Origin: a virus
DNA: 47,769 nucleotides
Reading direction: 5' to 3' (one strand)
Virus record (IMG/VR): IMGVR_UViG_3300031552_000008
Coordinates: 1-47,769 of that record
Both the position numbers and the translations under genes were made by a program. Shown in pieces: positions 33,262 through 40,858 of this stretch. The notes beneath the pieces are model-generated. The model had not been told where the DNA came from, did no database searches, and worked only from the letters and a program-made list of their open reading frames with translations. Numbering within the stretch: position 1 is the stretch's first letter; every line of letters starts with the position of its first letter.

Positions 33262-35919
33262 TCATTCGGGATTGTACTTTTTTGTCGTTCCCCAATTCTC
33301 CCCCCCGACTTTCATATCCACCACCAACGGAACTTTCATCTTTCCCCCATCCGCGCTTTCCATTATCCTCTTTTGTTCCTTCAGCACTTCTTTGTAGGAT
33401 CTCTTGTCCTGTTCCGATACTAGATCGTCATGGATCTGGATCAGGGGCACTGTTCTCCTTTTCTTTATCCTTCTCCAGTACACATAGAGCGGTTGAAGGT
33501 TCGCCATTGCCCTCTTCATTACTCCTGCCGCCCCTGACTGTATCGGCGCATTCCCCGCCTGTCTTAATCCTCTTTCTCTTTTCCATTTACTCTTTGTCTT
33601 TGCCCAGGGTACCCACCGAATCCTTCCCCACATATCTACCACTTTGCCGTGTTGCGCTGCATAGTTCCGATTGTTGTCCATGTAGGTTTTTACTCCGGGG
33701 TAGACACTGAACCAAGTATCAATAAGTTCTTGGCATCGATCCACTGGCCAATCTTCCTCATTCGCTCCCCCAACTACCAATTCCCTCTGTAGCCCATGAG
33801 CGGAAATGTCATTCAGGACACCAAAACCAACGCGTTTTGCCGGATATCGATGTTTCATAGAATCCAATCTCGATTCCGGAATCCCGAACATCTCGGAGGC
33901 GGTTTTGGAGTGAATATCCTCACCGCGATGGAAGATGGAACACATACGGCGGTCACCGGATTCGGAGGCGGTAATTCTTAGTTCTACTTGGGAGTAGTCA
34001 GCACAGGAAATAACACAACCATCAGCCGGAATAAACCCTTCCCTTACCCTACGTCCCTCAACGGTTCGAACGGGAATGGCCATCAAGGGGGGATCTTTCA
34101 TGGAAAGTCGTCCGGTTGCGGTACGGGTAACACGAACCGTTGCCCGAATCCGTCCGTCTTCATCTATCATACGGGGCAACTTTTCTACATATGATGTCTT
34201 CAGTTTGCTAAACGCTCTGTATTCTCTTATCCACTTCACCACGGGATGTTTGTCCTCAATTCGGGACAGAACGGCATCCTGCGTCATAGTGGTTGATTTT
34301 CCCTTTGCCATACGAGGATCAACAAATTCGTCCAATCCCAAATCCCCGTAAAGTAGTTCCGATACCTGAAGGGCCGAATCCGGATTAATAGTTTTTCCTG
34401 TGATCCCCGTAATTATAGCTGCGACCTCATTCAATTTCAGGTCAAATACCCCCCTTAGCTCTTCGAACTTGGCTGGATCTACCCTTATTCCAAACCTCAT
34501 CATATCCGCCACCATGGGCATTACCCTCATATCAGTCATGAAGACATCCCACATCCCCTCCGCTATGATACGGTCGCGGAGATACGGCCAGATTTGGTGC
34601 GTGCAATTCGAATCGTCACAGGCGTAGCGGAGAGTAACCTCTGGCGGAGCATCGGAGAGATCTCCGTCCCAGAGTCTACCAATATTGTGTTCAATGAGGG
34701 TGATGTCAGATCTGCCTTTATCTTTTCTAATCTTTTCCCACCGTTGGAAAGGATCAACGTCCTTGGCTGCAACATCCCGGATAATATTGCTCACCAGCCT
34801 ACTTATATTCTGCGGTTTCCTTACATGGGCTTCCCCCTTTTTCCATTCCAGTACTTCTTCCGGATCTGGCCACTCGTACTCCAGTAGCTCATTTAGGTAG
34901 GTTAGCGCTTTCTTGAACCTGTATGGTCTCACCACCTCCGTGTACTCCCCCATCTCTGCCCCGATTATCCTCCATGCCAAATCCTTGAGACCCTGTGGCT
35001 CGGATTGCAGAAGGTAGGCGGCGACCATACTGTCCCGCAGTTTCTCGGTTGGTATTTCCACTCCCATTTGGTACAGAACCGGAAGATCGTAGGCAGCGTT
35101 GTGGATAATAACCTCATCACACTGATCGGAGTTAACCCAGGAGTTCAATTGTTCCAGGTTGTTGCTGTCGTTGGCGTGAATTAGCAACGCGGTGCCAGCC
35201 TCATAGGTATTAGTGGTGCAGAAGGGCCGTCCCTCCGCCCATTCCGTATCGATCGCTATACTACGGGGAGTGTGGGATAGGCTATACTTTCCGCCATGAG
35301 TCAGATTCAGTAGGGGGTCCCAATATCGTCCCTCAACCGGACGAATGGAGGAAAAGCTAATAGGAGGCAGGAGGCGATCTAGGACAGGGCGAATGGTGGA
35401 AAATCCGTAAACCACTTTCACCATATCATCCATATTGCGAAGACCCCAAGACGGGTGAAAGATGGGAATGACCGTTCCCCAATCCGTTTTGAATGGAATC
35501 CCGTTTACCCTTTCCATTGTAACTTCTTCACCAAGAAAGAATCGGGTGGAGAATCGACCCAGAGCTATGATCACCTCTGGCTCTATTTCATCCAACTCTT
35601 GCAACAGAACATACCGGCAAGCATCTATTTGACATTGTGTTGGATTTGCATCATCGGGAGGATGACACTTTAGCATATTGGTCCAGTATACCATGGAGGT
35701 AGGATTTACGCGACTGATTAATGCTAGGTGCCTTGCCTCCGTACCCGCTGCCCCTACCCAGGGACGCCCCTCCTTATCCTCATTGAAACCGGGTGCCTCC
35801 CCCACAACCATCACTCTCGCTCTCTCTGCTCCTCTTCCCCACACTATCCTGGACCTTGTTTCCGATAGTTCGCACCTCTTGCAATTTGCATCCCCCATCA
35901 CTCGCACGATATCCACCAT
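33262..35919 (-). CDS. Uracil-DNA glycosylase/DNA polymerase I fusion
   Basis: The 885-residue protein starts at ATG 35919 behind GGAGGAGG. Residues 1 to about 180 are a family 4-type uracil-DNA glycosylase: CxxC (13, 16), GEAPGFNEDKEGRPWVGAAG, and later Cys residues completing an iron-sulphur site. Then comes a 3'-5' exonuclease with D224-x-E226, NAAYD (D278) and YACDD (about 432-436), so proofreading looks intact. The polymerase has motif A DYSQVELR (D641), motif B K695-R-V-G-F699-G-V-L-N703-D, and motif C IHDD (830-832). In motif B the template-stacking Tyr (Taq 671) is Asn703, and in motif C the usual Glu is Asp. It is the probable replicative polymerase and would have to use Z if the DNA is modified. 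The start was chosen because upstream codons make an untypical Pro/Gly tail. Confidence 0.93.
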   Translation of the reverse strand: MVDIVRVMGDANCKRCELSETRSRIVWGRGAERARVMVVGEAPGFNEDKEGRPWVGAAGTEARHLALISRVNPTSMVYWTNMLKCHPPDDANPTQCQIDACRYVLLQELDEIEPEVIIALGRFSTRFFLGEEVTMERVNGIPFKTDWGTVIPIFHPSWGLRNMDDMVKVVYGFSTIRPVLDRLLPPISFSSIRPVEGRYWDPLLNLTHGGKYSLSHTPRSIAIDTEWAEGRPFCTTNTYEAGTALLIHANDSNNLEQLNSWVNSDQCDEVIIHNAAYDLPVLYQMGVEIPTEKLRDSMVAAYLLQSEPQGLKDLAWRIIGAEMGEYTEVVRPYRFKKALTYLNELLEYEWPDPEEVLEWKKGEAHVRKPQNISRLVSNIIRDVAAKDVDPFQRWEKIRKDKGRSDITLIEHNIGRLWDGDLSDAPPEVTLRYACDDSNCTHQIWPYLRDRIIAEGMWDVFMTDMRVMPMVADMMRFGIRVDPAKFEELRGVFDLKLNEVAAIITGITGKTINPDSALQVSELLYGDLGLDEFVDPRMAKGKSTTMTQDAVLSRIEDKHPVVKWIREYRAFSKLKTSYVEKLPRMIDEDGRIRATVRVTRTATGRLSMKDPPLMAIPVRTVEGRRVREGFIPADGCVISCADYSQVELRITASESGDRRMCSIFHRGEDIHSKTASEMFGIPESRLDSMKHRYPAKRVGFGVLNDISAHGLQRELVVGGANEEDWPVDRCQELIDTWFSVYPGVKTYMDNNRNYAAQHGKVVDMWGRIRWVPWAKTKSKWKRERGLRQAGNAPIQSGAAGVMKRAMANLQPLYVYWRRIKKRRTVPLIQIHDDLVSEQDKRSYKEVLKEQKRIMESADGGKMKVPLVVDMKVGGENWGTTKKYNPE

Positions 35920-36181
35920 AACCCCTCCTCCAGGCATTTAATCTTTCTGCTGCAAACTTGGCCAACAATTTGAGTACCGGAATCAGGACGGAGGCAATTT
36001 TCTCTCCTTTGTCCACCGTCCTGTGTTCCTGGTGCGATCCTATCCTGTTCATTTCCACATCAAAGACTGTGATCTCTGCTACAATATGAAAACGGTCAAA
36101 GTAGGCAGGATTGGAACCGTCCACCTGTCTGATATTTTGGGCCACATTGATAGAATGTTTGGGCCAATCGGAAAGGCTCAC
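35780..36181 (-). CDS. Unknown protein, 133 aa, overlapping the polymerase
   Basis: The frame starts at GTG 36181, which overlaps the TGA of the upstream gene (GTGA), and is well organised for its first 90 residues (strands and a helix: YFDRFHIVAEITVFDVEMNRI; KIASVLIPVLKLLAKFAAERL). The last 140 bases run through the start of the polymerase in another frame and read as Arg/Gly-rich. Either the gene really overlaps, or it was once shorter or is frameshifted. No family recognised. Confidence 0.5.
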   Translation of the reverse strand: MSLSDWPKHSINVAQNIRQVDGSNPAYFDRFHIVAEITVFDVEMNRIGSHQEHRTVDKGEKIASVLIPVLKLLAKFAAERLNAWRRGYGGYRASDGGCKLQEVRTIGNKVQDSVGKRSRESESDGCGGGTRFQ

Positions 36182-36591
36182 AGTCTCACCTCCTCCCACA
36201 CTATTGGTACCCCCGCTGTGTCCGCCATTTCTATTTCCCCCTTCGATCCCGTGCTCTCGTCCAGCCATTTGTTCTTCACCACCGCTGCCAAGTCACACTT
36301 ACAGAGAAGGACAAGGTGACCGGCCATTATACGGTGATCATCCAGGTCCCCATCAAAGGCTCCCCCATTCAGGTGCGGACAGATTACCGCCCATCCATCC
36401 TCCCAATACTTCCTTGCCAACTTCCTTGCCATCAGAATGTTCAGTTCCTGCTGAATTTTGTTCTTGTGTCTGAGTGCCCCAATTATGAAAACGGTAGGTT
36501 GTCTGCCGCTTCGTTTCCCCTCCAGCAATATGTGCCGAATCCCGTCTTTGTCCTTGTCACTTACCCAATCTAACATCGCTCCTTGTGTCAT
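36178..36591 (-). CDS. Nucleoside deoxyribosyltransferase-like (DUF4406-like) protein
   Basis: ATG 36591 follows AAGGAG at good spacing; ATG 36600 is too close. The 137-residue protein has the pattern TVFIIGALR, then LARKYWEDGWAVICPHLNGG, then KNKWLDESTGSKGEIEMADTAGVPIVW. This is the layout of the nucleoside 2-deoxyribosyltransferase superfold, with the 'S.G...E...A....iP' site around the catalytic Glu. It could act in nucleotide metabolism, but no substrate can be read from the sequence. It is coupled to 35780-36181. Confidence 0.75.
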   Translation of the reverse strand: MTQGAMLDWVSDKDKDGIRHILLEGKRSGRQPTVFIIGALRHKNKIQQELNILMARKLARKYWEDGWAVICPHLNGGAFDGDLDDHRIMAGHLVLLCKCDLAAVVKNKWLDESTGSKGEIEMADTAGVPIVWEEVRL

Positions 36592-36605
36592 TGTATTCAT
36601 CTCCT

Positions 36606-37343
36606 TTACCCCCTTGTCCTTAATTGTCGGTAAATTCCCTCCGCTATTGTTTGTCCCACTCCCTCCACTTCCATTATATCAGTCACCGATGCCGCCATCA
36701 ATTCCATCATGGAACCAAAATGGTGGGCGATATCCAGAGCCTTCCTCCCTCCAATACCATCCATCCCAACCAGCATCCGAGCCAGGGTCTTTGGTCTTTT
36801 GAATCCTGGTGCTGCAGGAACCGGATTAACCATCATCGTTTCCGCCGTCCTATGTTTCTTTTTGTTATACCACCTGTGTATGTGGTCTATCCATGATGCA
36901 GTATTGAGGAGATTCGGGGTGAACAGAGTAGGAACGCCAAACAGTTCTCGGACCGAAATTAGGAAGGAGTGTACTTCTTTGCTTCCATACACTCTCTTCC
37001 CATATCGCAACGGCCTGAATCCCTTTCCTTGCCAGATCTCCAGTTCCCCCTTCTTGTTCGTTTGCCATAACCCCTCTATTACAAGGTAGGAACGATCGTA
37101 TTCTTCCCCCATACCCGGCAATTGGTGCGCCACCAGCCTTCCGCTTTCCATGGAGGATATCAGATCCCGTATCCGCTTCCTCTCGATGCCGACCATCACA
37201 TCGCGGGGGTCGGATTCGCCTGGGAGCGTGGTGTGGCCCACTACGACGGCGTCTCCGTAGTCTAGATCGCATACGGAATGGGGGGTGAGCAAGTGCGGAT
37301 GGAGTTCAATGCTACCGACGCGACGATCGAGTAGGAGAGTCAT
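36606..37343 (-). CDS. ERCC4-type nuclease with helix-hairpin-helix
   Basis: The 245-residue protein contains the ERCC4/XPF nuclease signature GIERKRIRD (residues 52-60) after acidic residues near 29, and ends with two helix-hairpin-helix units (LVGMDGIGGRKALDIAHHFG; SVTDIMEVEGVGQTIAEGIY). This is the build of XPF/Mus81-type structure-specific nucleases, which cut branched DNA. Its neighbours suggest a recombination or resolution role. ATG 37343 overlaps the upstream stop (ATGA). Confidence 0.88.
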   Translation of the reverse strand: MTLLLDRRVGSIELHPHLLTPHSVCDLDYGDAVVVGHTTLPGESDPRDVMVGIERKRIRDLISSMESGRLVAHQLPGMGEEYDRSYLVIEGLWQTNKKGELEIWQGKGFRPLRYGKRVYGSKEVHSFLISVRELFGVPTLFTPNLLNTASWIDHIHRWYNKKKHRTAETMMVNPVPAAPGFKRPKTLARMLVGMDGIGGRKALDIAHHFGSMMELMAASVTDIMEVEGVGQTIAEGIYRQLRTRG

Positions 37344-37720
37344 TTGGATTTCCTTCTCGGTTTTGATTGCCCAAGTTCACACTTGTCGCAGGGCCTCTTT
37401 CTGTAACCGCTGTTGGGGGCTGGACCTGCAGAGAAGTGATCACCAGCATCATAGTAATATGAAACATAACCGGTATCCTCACACCTGTCACAGTGGTATT
37501 TCGGCTTCGTTTCCGCTTTTAGTACCGCCATCTTCTCGATTGCCCCCTCCATTACTACTTTCTCTACCAAATTCACGAGATTGATGAGCTTTTCCCCGTA
37601 ATAGGTGGGTTTATCGGGTCGGACGAATCGTACAAGGTCGCCCTCCCTTTTCATAATCAAAGGACCAAAGATGTCGAATCCCGCCTCTCCTATGATCTCC
37701 ATCGCCTTTTTTCTGTCCAT
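37340..37720 (-). CDS. Protein with zinc-binding Cys pairs, 126 aa
   Basis: ATG 37720 follows GGGGAGGGAATC; an upstream frame extension has no site. The N-terminal half is a charged alpha/beta region (KKAMEIIGEAGFDIFGPLIMKREGDLVRF). The C-terminal part has CDRCEDTGYVSYYYDAGDH, then a second CDKCELG, so four cysteines in CxxC pairs as in DnaJ-type or replication zinc fingers. It precedes the ERCC4 nuclease and is coupled to it, so it may be an accessory DNA-binding protein. Confidence 0.7.
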   Translation of the reverse strand: MDRKKAMEIIGEAGFDIFGPLIMKREGDLVRFVRPDKPTYYGEKLINLVNLVEKVVMEGAIEKMAVLKAETKPKYHCDRCEDTGYVSYYYDAGDHFSAGPAPNSGYRKRPCDKCELGQSKPRRKSK

Positions 37721-37737
37721 GATTCCCTCCCCATTTT

Positions 37738-38049
37738 CTAATCGTCGTAGATTTTGACATCTGGTCTTTTGCACCTACCAACCCAAAGGTAAGGATTCAT
37801 TAATTGAACACGATTAATGAACCAGATCTTTCCTCCTCCAGGAAGAAGTAATCGTCTTTCGTTGTGGTGATACTCCCACCCGTTCGTGGTAGATATGATA
37901 GGCAGGAAAAAGTGTTTGATATAGAAATCGAGTATCTGGTGACTCCCGCCTATATAAAGAACCCATTTTCCCTCGCTTGCAAGTTTTAGTGCCTCCAAAA
38001 CCTTCCTAAATGTCTTGCCTGACCGCCTATAGTTGTCGCAAAGACCCAT
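37738..38049 (-). CDS. Small P-loop-like protein, 103 aa
   Basis: ATG 38049 follows GGGGAGGA. Residues 8-13 read RRSGKT, like the end of a Walker A loop, followed by a helix (FRKVLEALKLASEGK) and strand (WVLYIGG) as in the first lobe of helicases or packaging ATPases. No DEAD box or second domain is present. It could be a shortened ATPase or a DNA-binding stub. Function unknown. Confidence 0.6.
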   Translation of the reverse strand: MGLCDNYRRSGKTFRKVLEALKLASEGKWVLYIGGSHQILDFYIKHFFLPIISTTNGWEYHHNERRLLLPGGGKIWFINRVQLMNPYLWVGRCKRPDVKIYDD

Positions 38050-38060
38050 GACTTCCTCCC

Positions 38061-38834
38061 CTATTTCCAGTCTTCTGGATCGTTTCCCATCACCATGCTG
38101 GCAATCCAGGGAAAGCTGATCATCCCCTCCCCCGTTTCCCTATCCGTCTCCAGTACTTCCCCTTCCAGATTTGGATCCTGTGTGCATTTGTCTATCTTGC
38201 AGTAGAAGTTGTCCTTGTCTTTGGTTAGTTCCACCGCCACCTGGACGAGGTATCCCATTTCCTTAAACCCGGCTCGTATCCGCTTTCCGGTAGGGATCGC
38301 CATCGCATCCTTCTTCTTTGGATTTGTATTTATGTACTCGTCCTTCCGTTTGTGAATCAGGATCAGATTCTTGTTGTTGCGCTTGGCGTGGCGAATTAGG
38401 GTACGGAACTCCGCATTAACAGGGCCATAATGGTGAGGTTTCACGTTGTTGATTTTTCCGAATCTCGCCAGACGTACCATTTCCCAGAACTCGGTTCCGG
38501 TATCGAAGACTATGGAGCGAACGACGGAATCAGGGGCGGCAAGACAGGCCTTATACGCTTTTATCATCGCCTCCGTTTTCTTCTCCGCTTCATCGTCCCC
38601 ACCCTCAAGCAGATAGCCGACTTGGTAATGTCGAAATTCACCCTTCTTGAAATTGAACTTTTCCACAATCGGGTCGACGTTATCATCTATATCGAAGAAG
38701 GCAATGGGACGGGGGGCGGTAAGGGAAAGATGTGTCTTGCCACAGCCCTCATCCGCATCAACAGTCATAATAATACGTGGAGTAGCAACAGGAACATCGT
38801 CACCAAAGCCGAGTTTGGTTAGTTGATCAGCCAT
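38061..38834 (-). CDS. Sak4-like RecA-fold ATPase
   Basis: Start is ATG 38834; a TTG three bases upstream gives the alternative. Residues about 27-34 are the Walker A DADEGCGKT, and a Walker B strand SIVFDTGTEFW lies near residue 110. The pattern AAA_24/RecA-like, small size (257 aa) and position next to an exonuclease and an SSB-like gene fit Sak4-type phage recombinases, which anneal or pair strands with help of SSB. It has no zinc finger or N-terminal extension. Confidence 0.8.
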   Translation of the reverse strand: MADQLTKLGFGDDVPVATPRIIMTVDADEGCGKTHLSLTAPRPIAFFDIDDNVDPIVEKFNFKKGEFRHYQVGYLLEGGDDEAEKKTEAMIKAYKACLAAPDSVVRSIVFDTGTEFWEMVRLARFGKINNVKPHHYGPVNAEFRTLIRHAKRNNKNLILIHKRKDEYINTNPKKKDAMAIPTGKRIRAGFKEMGYLVQVAVELTKDKDNFYCKIDKCTQDPNLEGEVLETDRETGEGMISFPWIASMVMGNDPEDWK

Positions 38835-38844
38835 CAATACCCCC

Positions 38845-38913
38845 TTATCTGTTTCTTATGGTGACGGCAAATATAATCACCAGTACGATTAGCCATAGTG
38901 TTTCCTTGTCCAT
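38845..38913 (-). CDS. 22-aa membrane micropeptide
   Basis: The ATG overlaps the stop of the nuclease gene (TAATG, 38915-38911), with GGAGG just before. The product MDKETLWLIVLVIIFAVTIR plus two residues is almost only one hydrophobic helix with a charged start and end. Good ribosome binding and the coupled start support translation. Function unknown. Confidence 0.5.
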   Translation of the reverse strand: MDKETLWLIVLVIIFAVTIRNR

Positions 38914-39473
38914 TATTCCTCCAACATCCCTTCGTTAATGGCAAACTGCCGAATATAGGCCCAGTTCTCGTCTATTTCCTTCTGTGTAAACTCCAGTCGA
39001 TAGGTGAAGTACTGAGGACCGCTCCCCTTATAATCACCAACAACGTATATGATGCGAACGACGGTGACCCGAGTGCCCAGCATTTTGCAGTAGGACTTGA
39101 ATTGGGTGATGTAGTACCAGTTGGACTCGATCGGATTGTTGCTGGACTTCCAGGTAAGCTTGTATTCCTCATTGACGAAGTCTACCTCTCCCCAGGGATC
39201 GTCTCCAACCCCGTCCGGGGAACCAACAATCCCGTCCACAATTATCTCATTTGGCCGGATCCCAAGCTTATCCTTGTATGCCATCTCCAGCGCCCGTTCC
39301 CAGATAAAACCACAATCAGGGGTAAGGTTCATATTCCACTTTACCCCTGTGTAGTCAGTCTGGTCCATGCGCTTGATAATGTCAGTGAGGTGGAGGACTC
39401 CGGTGCCAACGGTCCTGTTCGTTTCGTCAGGAAACCGGCTATATTCTTCTTCTATTAAATCTACTCTCGCCAT
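38913..39473 (-). CDS. RecB/Cas4-like PD-(D/E)XK exonuclease
   Basis: The 186-residue protein has GFIWERALE (E59), then D80, acidic residues near 87-98, E103-Y-K105 in a strand, and QFKSY (residues 124-128), matching the RecB/Cas4 nuclease series E, D, ExK, QxxxY. This is the phage recombination or end-processing exonuclease type. It precedes the Sak4-like ATPase in one operon, so the two probably act as a recombination pair. ATG 39473 follows GGAGG; its start overlaps the 40-aa gene 39439-39561. Confidence 0.85.
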   Translation of the reverse strand: MARVDLIEEEYSRFPDETNRTVGTGVLHLTDIIKRMDQTDYTGVKWNMNLTPDCGFIWERALEMAYKDKLGIRPNEIIVDGIVGSPDGVGDDPWGEVDFVNEEYKLTWKSSNNPIESNWYYITQFKSYCKMLGTRVTVVRIIYVVGDYKGSGPQYFTYRLEFTQKEIDENWAYIRQFAINEGMLEE

Positions 39474-39561
39474 ACCACCTCCTAACTTTAATGTAACGGG
39501 TATAGAGGAAAAGGATCAAGGCTGCAAGGAGAATAAGGAGGGTAACTCGGATTCGGTACAT
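39439..39561 (-). CDS. 40-aa single-membrane-span protein
   Basis: The frame runs from ATG 39561 to TAG 39439 with GGAG upstream. It has a basic start (MYRIRV), a hydrophobic helix (TLLILLAALILFLYT), and a basic end (KVRRW...RRR), so the topology is N-in or N-out with a positive flank on both sides. It overlaps the nuclease gene start by 35 bases. Function unknown; similar tiny proteins occur between replication genes here (38845-38913). Confidence 0.5.
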   Translation of the reverse strand: MYRIRVTLLILLAALILFLYTRYIKVRRWYGESRFNRRRI

Positions 39562-39563
39562 GA

Positions 39564-39935
39564 TCAGCTCCACTTTCCATCTTTCTTTATGGATACTATC
39601 CCCACATCACCCTCTTTTCCGACGTCAATACCAACAGTACTGCTGGGAGAATCCGGGATCGGAACTTGGTCCGAGGTGACATAGGACCCAGGATTGTTCA
39701 GGTCCACGATGTGCCCACACGGCCTCCACCCTTCCCCGCTCTTGTTCTTCACCGCCCCCATACAACAGAAGACCGGATGCTGGACGAACTCCTCCTTGCC
39801 GGTCGGGCTAATCAATGCCGACATCTTCCTCATACGAACTGCAGGCTGGAAGAATACGGAGCCACAGTCAGGGCACAATAGGTCAGGGATGGAAGAGATA
39901 TCGATCCCCCTTCTCATCTTTTTATTTTTTCCCAT
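39564..39935 (-). CDS. Zinc-ribbon-like protein, 123 aa
   Basis: ATG 39935 follows AAAGGAGG and lies inside the end of the MazG-family gene. Residues about 20-25 hold CPDCG; later CC and a C-G-H (residues about 57-75: FCCMGAVKNKSGEGWRPCGH) could complete a zinc site. The C-terminal 40 residues are flexible (PIPDSPSSTVGIDVG) and end in KKDGKWS. No named family. Confidence 0.65.
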   Translation of the reverse strand: MGKNKKMRRGIDISSIPDLLCPDCGSVFFQPAVRMRKMSALISPTGKEEFVQHPVFCCMGAVKNKSGEGWRPCGHIVDLNNPGSYVTSDQVPIPDSPSSTVGIDVGKEGDVGIVSIKKDGKWS

Positions 39936-40449
39936 CTTTTTTCCTCCTTTTCCTCTCCTTTAGTATTTTCTTCCTTTTTTCCTTTACCTTTACCATGTTC
40001 ATTGCCAAAATTTGGCGAATGTCGGGGTAACCGGCTTCGGCAGCGGTGCGGGTCAGATAAAACTGCACATCACCCAATTCCTCAGCCAGAGCGCCTGTAT
40101 CCATTCCCAGGGCCGCTGTATCGATCGCGTTCAGTGCCTCAACCACCGCAGCATTATCCCTAAGCTCCTTTTTCATCGCATTGGAAACCTCACCCGCCTC
40201 CCCAATAAGACCGAGGATACAATAGAGGAGACCAACAAGGCCCCGGTTCTTGCCGGGGTAGATGGCTGCCTCGTCCACAGCACGGGAGTAATTGAGGGTG
40301 GAGGCGCGAGCGGTGATATAGGAGGCACAGTCAAGCAGGACGGACTCCACCACACACTGATTACATACCATACCCGGAGAACAACTGCACTCTCCTGGCA
40401 TTACATTCAGCGCCAGTTCTATCCTTTTTAGCATTTCCGCTTCTTTCAT
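39922..40449 (-). CDS. MazG-family nucleotide pyrophosphohydrolase (MazZ-like)
   Basis: ATG 40449 follows GGAAAGGA and overlaps the upstream stop (ATGA). The 175-residue protein has the MazG core: LGLIGEAGEVSNAMKKEL with E84 and E87 as an ExxE motif, and LAEELGDVQFYLTRTA with E124 and D127 as ExxD, the metal site of all-alpha NTP pyrophosphohydrolases. In Z phages the MazG-type MazZ cleaves dGTP to dGMP, the substrate of PurZ. Here the two are encoded in the same phage, on opposite strands. Substrate is inferred. The N-terminal 60 residues include four Cys (CSC, C, C), unusual for MazG. Confidence 0.82.
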   Translation of the reverse strand: MKEAEMLKRIELALNVMPGECSCSPGMVCNQCVVESVLLDCASYITARASTLNYSRAVDEAAIYPGKNRGLVGLLYCILGLIGEAGEVSNAMKKELRDNAAVVEALNAIDTAALGMDTGALAEELGDVQFYLTRTAAEAGYPDIRQILAMNMVKVKEKRKKILKERKRRKKDGKK

Positions 40450-40763
40450 TTTCTTTTCCTTTCCTTTATTGGCCACGGCTCCAATTTCTCCTCCCCCCAC
40501 CTCTTTCCGCACACAGGGCATTTTTTGCTACTCACCACCACCAATTCTCTCCCACATCCCTCGCACCTTCTCTTTGCATCTGGTGGTATTTGCTTTACCC
40601 AATCCCGATCCTGACAATAATGTATGCAGTAAGGGTGAATACCGATTCGGGTATAGAACCAGCACAACTCCACGTTAACCCTTTCGTCGCCTCGGGCTTG
40701 GCAAACGGTATAGCCAAGGTTTCGGATACCGTCATTCCCGTGATAGACAATTTCTCTTGCCAT
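40446..40763 (-). CDS. Zinc-ribbon-like protein, 105 aa
   Basis: The C-terminal part has CEGCGRELVVVSSKKCPVCGKRWG, a clear two-CxxC zinc ribbon (about residues 68-85). The N-terminal part has further Cys residues (VCQARG, CWFYTR, YCIHYCQD). ATG 40763 is preceded by AAGGAGGG-type sequence. Coupled to the MazG-family gene by ATGA. Such ribbons often accompany nucleotide or DNA enzymes, but no function is shown. Confidence 0.7.
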   Translation of the reverse strand: MAREIVYHGNDGIRNLGYTVCQARGDERVNVELCWFYTRIGIHPYCIHYCQDRDWVKQIPPDAKRRCEGCGRELVVVSSKKCPVCGKRWGEEKLEPWPIKERKRK

Positions 40764-40793
40764 CGCCTGTCCCCCTCCCCCCTCCTTAGATTT

Positions 40794-40825
40794 GGTCCCC
40801 CAGGTTCTCTCCTCCCTGGGGGACC
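40794..40825 (-). terminator. 11-bp stem hairpin between operon parts
   Basis: GGTCCCCCAGG (40794-40804) pairs perfectly with CCTGGGGGACC (40815-40825) around a 10-base loop. It lies between the SSB-like gene and the zinc-ribbon gene on the minus strand. No T-run follows on that strand, so termination, if any, would be partial. Confidence 0.6.
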
Positions 40826-40858
40826 ACCCTTACCACCCTAACCACTCACCCGCCTGGA

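Noticed and set aside
37340-37720. A DnaJ-type chaperone
   Set aside because: Two CxxC pairs only; no J domain or four-repeat zinc region.
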